The notes under the pieces: model-generated | Database searches by the model: none | What the model saw: only the letters and a program-made list of their open reading frames with translations | What the model was told of the DNA's origin: nothing | Part shown: one piece after another, positions 56,723 through 64,000 of the stretch | Layout of the letters: every line of letters begins with the position of its first letter | Position numbering within the stretch: the first letter of the stretch is position 1 | Made by a program: the position numbers and the translations under genes | Source of the DNA: Gari tellinella | Taxonomy: Eukaryota > Mollusca > Bivalvia > Cardiida > Psammobiidae | Length of the DNA stretch: 64,000 bases | Assembly: GCA_922989275.2 (NCBI GenBank) | Contig: OV277856.1 | Coordinates: 87,253,038 to 87,317,037, forward strand | Direction of reading: 5' to 3'

Positions 56723-57175
56723 CAGTAACACCTCTCTATAACAACCACTGAAAAAAGGCTAATTGACTACATACATGACAGGTGACACCTTAAAGCAAGG
56801 TGAACGTAAAACAGAATGCCCCTAAGGGATCTTTCTGTTGTACGTTCATATTGCTTTAACCCTTTACCTGATAGCATTGTTTCTAGTATTGAAGATATGT
56901 GACTACTTAAAGCAGGTTGAAAGTTAAGCAGAATGCGCCCTAAGGCGCATTCTGCTTTACTTTCAGCCTGCTTTAAGCTATTAACTGCTAGAATAAGGAA
57001 AGTATTAAATATGACACATATTCATTACGGTATAATTTGGAACTATTATCTTCAGCGGATGAATAAAATGAATGTGCTAAAAGTCGCTTCTATAAGGGAA
57101 AGGGTTAAGCAGTCACCTGTCTCAAATGTCTGATAATTAACATAATTGAATGATCGTAATAGAGAGGTTTTACTG
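56723..57175 (+). mobile_element. MITE-B interrupted by MITE-D
   Basis: TA then CAGTAACACCTCTCTATAAC; hairpin 56781-56859 (CAAGGTGAACGTAAAACAGA and partner); resumes at 57109 with GCAGTCACCTGTCTCAAATG and ends GAGAGGTTTTACTG. The break is exactly at a TTAA present in intact B copies (GCTTTAAGCTGTCACC). Confidence 0.92.
56860..57104 (+). mobile_element. MITE-D, complete, nested in MITE-B
   Basis: TTAA at 56856-56859 and 57105-57108, 245 bp, ends CCCTTTACCTGATAG and AAGGGAAAGGG. Confidence 0.96.
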
Positions 57176-57464
57176 AATGTTCCACCTTTCAGTTACCATT
57201 CGCTAATATAAACAGATTGCTCAGTAGGAGGATTGACTTGTTAAACAATCAACGACCTCTTTAAGTCTGCCTAGAACTATTAAGATAAATTGCTTATACA
57301 CAGAGCAATCAGTCATGGACGTTTTCAGCAATACCGAATGATGCTATCAGTTCAGTGCCCTTGTTATATTAGGTTAGTGTGTGTGGACAGAAGAGTAATA
57401 GATCTACTGTAAACATGATCATCATAACTCAATAACCTTGTAACAAGACAATAACGATATGTAT

Positions 57465-57846
57465 ACAGTGAAACCCCTCTAAACCGGACATGTGTGGGGA
57501 CGACATAAGTTTTCAGTTTAGAGGGGTTTCTGTTTTAGAGGGGTTTATCCCAGTATCCTATGGCTTGTTTCTAGTATGGAAGAGAGCTGACCACTTAAAG
57601 CAGATTGAAAGTAATGCAAAATGCGCCATAAGGCACATTCTGCTTTACTTTCAACATGCTTTAAGCTATAATCTACTAGACTATAGAAATTATTTCTGGT
57701 AATACATATTCATAAATGTATAAAGTGCGTATTTATGGTGTAATTTAAAACAAAGAAGGGTTAGAAACGGGACCAAATTTTTTGTCCTGTTTAGAGAGAA
57801 TTCCGGTACATGTATTTAGAGGTTCCGGTTCGGAGGGGTTCCACTG
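57465..57846. mobile_element. Pogo/Tigger-like MITE with CAGTGAAACCCCTCTAAAC ends
   Basis: TA at 57463-57464 and 57847-57848. Left CAGTGAAACCCCTCTAAACC, right complement CGGAGGGGTTCCACTG. A worn MITE-D occupies the middle. Confidence 0.8.
57545..57765 (+). mobile_element. MITE-D, diverged, nested
   Basis: ATCCTATGGCTTGTTTCTAG, hairpin CAGATTGAAAGTAATGCAAA with CATTCTGCTTTACTTTCAAC, and AAGAAGGGTTAGAA at the end. Confidence 0.7.
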
Positions 57847-57870
57847 TACCGACTTTGTGCATTTAACAAC

Positions 57871-57945
57871 TTCACTGCCTTGTCCCGAGATCAGTGATTA
57901 TTTGCAAACAGTTTGGATCATGAACAAAAGACACCATCAGTGGGG
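57871..57945 (+). repeat. MITE-A fragment
   Basis: ACTTCACTGCCTTGTCCC then GCAAACAGTTTGGATCATGA; broken after the left arm. Confidence 0.5.
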
Positions 57946-58268
57946 CTAGTGAATGTTTCGAGAGTATAGGTTAGAAGATTGCAAACAAATGAAGACAAAA
58001 CCAGCAACAGCGTTGACAGAGTTTAAAGGAGTTTGTTTTGAATTACTAGTGTGAGCCCATCACCACGTTCCAACTCAGCAGGTGCACAATTGCAGTTGCT
58101 CAGTTGGTTGGTTTTTGGCGGAAAAGTGACTTACTGGAAGTATTCAATAAACGCGCTGTTTCAGTTTTGTACTATGGAATGTAGTGTGCTAACAATTAAT
58201 GAGGCATTTTAAACACGTTTTTTATATACTGAACCAAAATGGCCAGTGAAATACACTACAATACATAG

Positions 58269-58414
58269 AGGATATTGAATGAGTGTGTGTTCAGTCGTGA
58301 ATTTATTGAACGAGTTGGATAAAATCATATGTTGCGAGCCTTGGCGAGCAACATATCATTTTATCCAACGAGTTCAATAAATTTACGACTGAACACACAC
58401 GAATTTGATATCCT
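58269..58414. mobile_element. 146-bp near-perfect palindrome
   Basis: AGGATATTGAATGAGTGTG and complement outside, AACGAGTTGGATAAAAT inside, centre TGCGAGCCTTGGCGAGCA. Architecture is like the palindrome at 55791 but the sequence differs. Confidence 0.85.
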
Positions 58415-58419
58415 ATTTA

Positions 58420-59145
58420 TCACATAAACACCAAAATGACACGAAAATCCGAACGGTCTTACTTTCACTTTTGCCCTCGGCTCTTAGGAAACGATTCGTC
58501 AAAGGCGTTATTCGGTTGTATTCATCCGTAATGAAAAATACCTATCAAACTAAAATAAAGAAAATAAACATCAATGTGCTGTGAAAAGACTTCCCTGATA
58601 CCATATTCAATTTTAAATTAATATTTAATTTAAAAATTGTTGTAATTGACTAAAAATGATCAGTTGACATATTGAATCTAGTTTCGTTTTCAAAATAACG
58701 TCGTTAGAGCAACATGACGTCATTATCATTGTAACGTCTGAATTTGAAAAACAGTCTGAATCACTGTTAATACTAGAGCTCTATGCAGCCTGATTTGCAG
58801 CCTGAGTTTGCGGGACTGCTCGGAATAATGTTTCTAGGACACTTGGGAATGTTTCAACACCTAGTGGTGATCTAAGTTTGTCTAGATTCTCTTTACTGAT
58901 TCACAGTCGGCGTAGTAGTACAGTATTGTTGTGATTCGAAAATAAGTATAAAATATATGCCCAGTGGGCCATACGATTTTTACGGCCCTCTATATTTTAC
59001 ACGTTTGTGTGATAAAACATAGTACGTACAAAAGAGAACAATACAATACAGTACAGTTTTATTCGAATATACAAGTTTCGTGGCTAAAACGCATAATTTG
59101 TACTCAACATTACTACATGTAATAGTTGTAGAGAAAGACAATCTT
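58420..59145. other. No gene recognised
   Basis: AT-rich with no domain-bearing frame. Confidence 0.4.
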
Positions 59146-59151
59146 ACATTA

Positions 59152-59392
59152 ACCATTGTACTGCAATGGCTGCCATTACTAGCATTTACAGCAGTTTGGA
59201 TCCTGATCAGATGCTGCGTAACGCGGCATCTGATCAGGATCCAAAATGTTTGATATTTAAATCAATGTTTCCTATGTAAAGAACGCATAAAACTCCAATT
59301 TCTGAGACAATAAAAGCAAATATGTCATACAGACGATAACCTGGCAGCGACTATGTAAGACGGGTGTTTCCGTCATAATGTCAGTGAAAGGG
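59152..59392 (+). mobile_element. MITE-A with type-1 hairpin, GATGC/GCATC variant
   Basis: TTAA at 59148-59151. Hairpin 59188-59252 pairs GGATCCTGATCAGATGC with GCATCTGATCAGGATCC, a C-to-T change in one arm matched by G-to-A in the other. Ends GTCAGTGAAAGGG. Confidence 0.8.
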
Positions 59393-59407
59393 TTCATCTA
59401 ATATCGT

Positions 59408-59500
59408 ATATTATTATTATTATTATACCCGATTTATATAGCGCTCTTTTCACACAGGAGTTGTGCGTTCAAAAGCGCTTCACATGTAATTATATAAATG
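59408..59500. repeat. (TTA)n run with TATATAGCGCTCTTTTCAC repeat
   Basis: A (TTA)6 run precedes TTTATATAGCGCTC and TTCAAAAGCGCTTCACA, a pairing GAGCGC/GCGCTT stem. It looks like the tail of an interspersed retroposon, family not known to me. Confidence 0.35.
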
Positions 59501-59812
59501 TACCTACAAAGCAAGAAAGACAAATAAATACATTCACAGTAAAAATGATACAATGTTGAGATGCATGTAAACATGGAAATTCTTTCAATATTATTACAAA
59601 GATTATAAAAATGTTATAGTAAGTTTAACAGTATAACAGAACTTAAAATAATGTGTATATAACCAGTAAACCCTGCAATAAACTATACTTTTACATACAA
59701 ACCTGCTCAATACGGGACAATAGCAATGTTGAAGAATCCGCACTGCTGTCCTGTAGTAGGTGACCATACGCTTTAACTCTGTGCCTGCTGATCGCGACTT
59801 TACTGAATTTTG

Positions 59813-59877
59813 CAAACAGTTTTATTTCAGATCAGACCCCATGTTAAGTGGCGTCTGATATGGATCCAAACTGCTTA
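59813..59877. repeat. Type-1 hairpin
   Basis: GCAAACAGTTTTATTTCAGA and GATATGGATCCAAACTGC; core CCCATGTTAAGTGGCG. MITE-A tail (CAAAGCAGACGATC) follows. Confidence 0.55.
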
Positions 59878-59979
59878 AATCTTATTAAGGCTTCAATCCT
59901 TCAAGAATATATAAATTTAAATTTGACATGTTTTACAGACGACAATTTCAAAGCAGACGATCTCACAGCAGGATAATGG

Positions 59980-60635
59980 TTGAATATCATTTATACATTA
60001 AAAACTTGTTGCAATGCAGTTTCTAAGATAGTGTGCAGCTTTATACAGGACTTTTGCATTTGAAAGAAAGTTCCTGTAGGAATTTTCTGTATTATTGTTC
60101 TTCTGCTTTACATATTCAACTGTCTTCAGAGATAGGTTTACCTCTGTTTTCCATGGCTGGTGATCACGTAGCACATGTGTTTAAGGAATTAATTTTCGTA
60201 TGACGTTTCGTAAGACAGGTGTTTAGGTATTCAGGGTTGATTTTAACAACAGAAACAGACCTTGATCGTTGGGCTCTGACCAAGGCCGTCAATGTTTGCA
60301 CAGAACCAATGTATTCTTCATTAGTACACTGTTAGTAAAGGAGGCAAATATGTTGGTGTTGATGACTATTGTACAAGGTAACTCCCCTGTATTGTAATCA
60401 TGAATTGACCGTTGGTAGATGATTGATAGTTCTATACCAAATAGCGATATCAATTACTACGTCATGTTCGACGGCCTTCACTATTAGATGATTTAAACAA
60501 ATGTTTTTCTACGTATATTGAGATCTTTGTAAACAAAAATTAATTGATGTTCAAAATTAGTCATCAATGAATGTTAACGTTTTAGCGTAACGTCAAACAA
60601 TCTAACGAAACCAAGTGAACTCGCAGTGCTTCCCA
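59980..60635. other. No gene; one weak type-2-like hairpin
   Basis: GAAAGAAAGTTCCTGTAGGA with ATTTTCTGTATTATTG at 60062-60098; otherwise nothing. Confidence 0.4.
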
Positions 60636-60643
60636 AATATTAA

Positions 60644-60863
60644 CCCTTTTGCTGCCTGGCTCTGTAACATTTTAATATGCAAACAGTTTTGGTCCAGAGC
60701 AGAGTATGACCCCAACTGTTCGACACTAATATCAATGTTTTTTAAATAAAACACGCATACATTCCAAATTTCATCAATAAAAACAGACGACAACTTTAAG
60801 CAGACGAGATTACGTTGACGACTGTCTTAGATAGGAATTTACGTCATAAGGGCAGCGAAAGGG
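60644..60863 (+). mobile_element. MITE-A, hairpin core deleted
   Basis: TTAA at 60640-60643, CCCTTTTGCTGCCTGGC to AAGGGCAGCGAAAGGG. CAAACAGTTTTGGTCCAGAG joins TATGACCCCAACTGTTCG without the GACGCC core. Confidence 0.75.
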
Positions 60864-61007
60864 TTGATGCTGAAACCGTTAGGTCGGTTATGTTGACCAC
60901 TTAACTTCTACAATATTTGTTTCTAGTGCTGAATATGCAGTAGGTTGCTTGATGCAAAGTGAAATGTAAACAGAAAGTGTGTCTACCCAAGAGACATGGA
61001 CCAGCGC

Positions 61008-61138
61008 TTATAAAGCGTTTGAGTTGAGTTTGAGTGCGTTCTCAAGCATTGTATTGGTCAGATTTGAGCCTAGGCTCAAATCTGACCAATCAAACGGTTG
61101 AGAACGATTAAAAGACTCAACCCAAACGCTTTATAAGG
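61008..61138. mobile_element. MITE-E, best copy
   Basis: CTTATAAAGCGTTTGAGTTG and complement at the ends; TTGGTCAGATTTGAGCC and GGCTCAAATCTGACCAA pair around TA in the centre. Confidence 0.85.
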
Positions 61139-61149
61139 ATGAACCATGG

Positions 61150-61605
61150 ACAGACATCTTATTTTACCAGCATCAAAGCATATTCATTTGAGAAGATGTG
61201 TTTAATGTTTTGCAAACACAGATATCTTCATAGATCATGTCTCCAATAAATGTATTTGTGTAGTAAATGTCTTATTGATTTTGATATTAAGCTATAAATA
61301 TCGCTCTGGATTTGGTTTAAAGTCTTGAAATAGACTCCCTGATTTTGACCTAAGTTAAAAATATCGGATTGATTTTGATATTATTGTTTAAATATATAAT
61401 ATTGACTGACAGAGGCCATTACGAAAACAAATTTGAACAAGTCCCACATGATCGCTGTACAAATAAAGATACATTTCAAGTGTCCTAGTCTTTTAAAGTA
61501 CAAACGTACACTGAAAACGTTTATGACTAAACTAACCTTTTTCGTTAAAAAATAATATAAGATAATTTGAGCGAGCTTATGATTATCTCTTTCCTCCAAA
61601 GCTTC
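61150..61605. other. No gene recognised
   Basis: No coding or repeat signal apart from repeated TTGATATTA-like AT runs. Confidence 0.4.
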
Positions 61606-61613
61606 TTTTCAGT

Positions 61614-61855
61614 GATTGACTCTTTCCCTCATAGCTTGGTCTCAGTATTGATAACAGGTGATTGATTGAAGCGGCCCAAACGCAAAGCAGAATGCGACAT
61701 TCTGCTCTATTTTTAGCCTGATTTAAAATCCTATCTGCTAGAAGTTGAGAAATATTTCTTTTGACGGGTATTCAGGACTGTATAAAGTGGAATTATTTAC
61801 ATCAGTAGAGGAATAAAATAATGACGTAAAAATGCGTTCTTGTGGAGTAATGGTT
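61614..61855 (+). mobile_element. MITE-D, diverged, hairpin collapsed
   Basis: CTCTTTCCCTCATAGCTTGG, short hairpin AGCAGAATGCGACATTCTGCT, tail ATTCAGGACTGTATAAAGTG, end GTGGAGTAATGG then TTAA. Confidence 0.75.
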
Positions 61856-61941
61856 AAAGGCATGCAACTTCATAAAGCACACTGGAAATCAAACATATAT
61901 CCTCAAAAGATGGTATTATGCATTGTTTTCAGCCCATTTAA

Positions 61942-62127
61942 CCCTTTCACTCTCAATGACGCCTGAAAGGGCATCTGCAAATAGTTTTGATCCAGATCAG
62001 ACGCCGCGTAACGCGGCGTCTGATCAGGATCAAAACTATCTGACACTCGTATCGATATGTTTTAAGTCATACTACAATGAAACGGTGAAGGGGTAAACAA
62101 CTAACGGAAAATTTGGCAGTGAAAGGG
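61942..62127 (+). mobile_element. MITE-A, complete, TTAA-flanked, type-1 hairpin
   Basis: TTAA at 61938-61941 and 62128-62131, 186 bp, inverted ends CCCTTTCACT and AGTGAAAGGG. Hairpin 61978-62042 with core GCCGCGTAACGCGGC and paired TAGTTTTGATCC variant. Confidence 0.93.
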
Positions 62128-62134
62128 TTAAAGC

Positions 62135-62990
62135 AGCTCACAGTCAGATTGTAGGAAAACTTCCTACGACTGAATTATCAGAACATGGTTGGGGTAAAAA
62201 AACATTTCTATAAGGATTTAGCAAAGGTGTAACAAGGCGTTTCTATAAAGGGGAATACTTACATTTATGATAATTCAACGATTCACTCGCTCGACGCAAT
62301 TTTTACTAAGGGTCATGCCTTAAATATTGACCCATACTAAACACATTTAGAGACTGTCATATTACCATGCAATATCTCCATTTATATCGCCGTCAAATCA
62401 GAATATGGCAATGGTATATGGTCTTCGTCATAATCAGTTCAATGATTATACGAGAGCTAGAATGGGTTTAAGTATATATATTATATTCTGAGACGGAGAC
62501 GTATATCAAATGAACTAGTCCAGTAAACATTAGAACACAGATGTCTTGTTTCTGCAGAAACAGAGAAATTGTATGTAATGTCAAACATGTTGAACAAGCT
62601 ACACTTCATATATGATAGCAAACAGTGAATGCCTAAGATAGACAGCAGCAAAGGACTATGCTCACCAACTCATGTTTGGGTCATGTAAATATTAACAATA
62701 AAGGTACACTTGCATGTGTAAAATATATGCACTATATTTTATACATATACCGTTAAGTTATCTTTGGATAAAAACAGACACTCTCTATATAAAACAATAA
62801 GTGTTGGACTATTAGTTGGTTCCTTTAATATCCCGGTTATGCATTTAAGTGTCATTTACAAGCCGCGTACACGTGAATTAATACACTTGTCCTATGCAAA
62901 CATTTTAGGAGCTCTCTTATCAGGGTCTGCACAGTGTGTCATAATACATGAAAAAGAAACCAAACTGGTTAGATAGTTGACTAGACTCAA
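62135..62990. other. No gene; faint subtype-2 remnant
   Basis: GCAAACATTTTAGGAGCTC with TCAGGGTCTGCACAGTG at 62895-62936 is an eroded subtype-2 hairpin. A 70-codon frame overlapping it is not a gene. Confidence 0.4.
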
Positions 62991-62999
62991 CAGATTTAA

Positions 63000-63237
63000 C
63001 ACTTTCACTCTCAATGACGTCAGAAAGCGCATTTGCAAACAGTTTTGATTCTTGGTCAGACGCCACGTATCGCAGCGTCTGGTCATGATCAAATCTGTTT
63101 GCCTCTTGTTTTGAAATTACGTAAGTTATACTGCATTAAATCTAACTTTGAAACAATATTGCAGACAACAATATTGAAGCAAACGAAACTATGGCGGTGA
63201 AGGGGAAAGCCTCATGATAACTTTGATCATGAAAGGG
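63000..63237 (+). mobile_element. MITE-A, complete, TTAA-flanked, type-1 hairpin
   Basis: TTAA at 62996-62999 and 63238-63241, 238 bp. CACTTTCACTCTCAATGACG to GATCATGAAAGGG. Hairpin 63036-63101 with TGGTCAGACGC and GCGTCTGGTCA partly paired. Confidence 0.9.
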
Positions 63238-63288
63238 TTAAAGTAAAATTAAGATTATCAATTTATTGTTTCAGGGGACAGTGATTAA

Positions 63289-63508
63289 CCATTTTATGTC
63301 AAGTGGATTCTTCCTTGTTTAATATTGGATTAGCCCATTTTTTTATCAAAGGGATACCTGGTCAACATTTTCATTTCATTTTGTTTTATGTTAAAATTCC
63401 TATCAGTAAACAGTGTAGACTCTGATCAGACGCCGCATAATGCGCCGTCTGATCAGAGTCTACACTGATTGCCTTTGTCCCATATATGGCATCGTGGGCA
63501 CAAATGGG
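63289..63508 (+). mobile_element. MITE-A subtype 2, TTAA-flanked
   Basis: TTAA at 63285-63288 and 63509-63512, end GGGCACAAATGGG. Hairpin 63406-63472 pairs CAGTGTAGACTCTGATCAGA with its exact complement; the core CGCCGCATAATGCGCCG has two mismatches. Confidence 0.8.
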
Positions 63509-63648
63509 TTAAAGTACATATTTTGTAGTTTTTCTATTTGTTTGTTTGTTTTATTCATTTATACGACGTTCACCCTAACAAAGTTGTCGTCTTTTACGAG
63601 TATCTACACGTCATTTTCTTCCCAAACGGTCAAAGAACATTTTGAGTG

Positions 63649-63714
63649 TCAAACAGTTTGGATTCGTATGAGATGTCGAGTTAATAGGTATTTTATTCGG
63701 ATCAGACCTTTGCA
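63649..63714. repeat. Type-1 hairpin, degenerate
   Basis: CAAACAGTTTGGATTCGTAT left arm with eroded GTCGAGTTAATAGG core. Confidence 0.45.
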
Positions 63715-63804
63715 ATAGTGATATGAAGTGTGAATTCGATTAAGTGTCCATTCGCCGCCAAGCTAATACACTATCACACATAACTATTTAGTTCCTAGCC
63801 ATAT

Positions 63805-63900
63805 GCTTATAAAGCATCTGAGTTAGTCTGAAGTCCATCTCAGATGAGAACATTCTGCTCAAGTCTGACCAATCAAAGCTTGAACACATGCTTTATAAGC
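63805..63900. mobile_element. MITE-E, shortened
   Basis: GCTTATAAAGCATCTGAG and CATGCTTTATAAGC ends, with TCTGACCAATCAAAGCTTG inside. Confidence 0.75.
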
Positions 63901-64000
63901 ATGGACCTTGGTCAGATGCGAAGAAACTCACCATAGCTTGGAGAAAATAAAAAGAGAGACTTTAACACAGGATTGCATGACGGTTAAAGCATTCTAGCCA

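Overview
The window looks like AT-rich nuclear DNA from an animal. The one intact gene is a metazoan-type SBK-family protein kinase. There are no bacterial operons, no clear tRNA or rRNA genes, and no viral genes. The very high density of short palindromic DNA transposons (MITEs) suggests an invertebrate, and a bivalve mollusc is my best guess. That guess rests on general resemblance and is not proven by anything in the sequence.

Genes: a single-exon kinase reading frame (43968-45005, + strand, 345 aa) has a candidate 5'UTR splice acceptor upstream and two AATAAA signals downstream. The only other recognisable coding material is a decayed 2.6-kb PIF/Harbinger-type transposon (5657-8294). It has an interrupted transposase on the + strand and a Myb/SANT-like accessory exon on the - strand.

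Repeats: most of the rest is a graveyard of MITEs. I recognise four main families. MITE-A is TTAA-flanked with CCCTTTCACT/AGTGAAAGGG ends. MITE-C is TA-flanked with CAGTGGAGAA ends. Both carry the same ~65-bp hairpin (type 1, arms beginning CAAACAGTTTGGATCC). MITE-D is TTAA-flanked with CCCTTTACC/AAAGGG ends. MITE-B is TA-flanked with CAGTAAAACC ends. Both carry a second hairpin (type 2, arms containing AAAGCAGAATGC or AACAGAAAGCTCC). The ends resemble piggyBac-like (TTAA) and pogo/Tigger-like (TA) transposons. So two hairpin modules each occur inside two or more unrelated terminal-repeat frames. Within a copy the two arms usually match each other better than they match other copies, including paired changes near the loop.

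Layout: 1-5.6 kb, sparse degenerate hairpins. 5.7-8.3 kb, Harbinger element. 8.3-13.3 kb, MITE cluster with nested insertions. 14.0-15.6 kb, tandem array grown from MITE-D internal sequence. 15.7-20 kb, poor in recognisable features. 20-43 kb, scattered MITEs. 43.3-45.2 kb, nested repeats and then the kinase gene. 45.8-63.9 kb, dense MITEs, two ~150-bp palindromes and several nested insertions that show target duplications directly.

Limits: element ends were found by eye and are reliable to a few bases only where a target duplication is stated. Multi-exon genes with short exons could have been missed.
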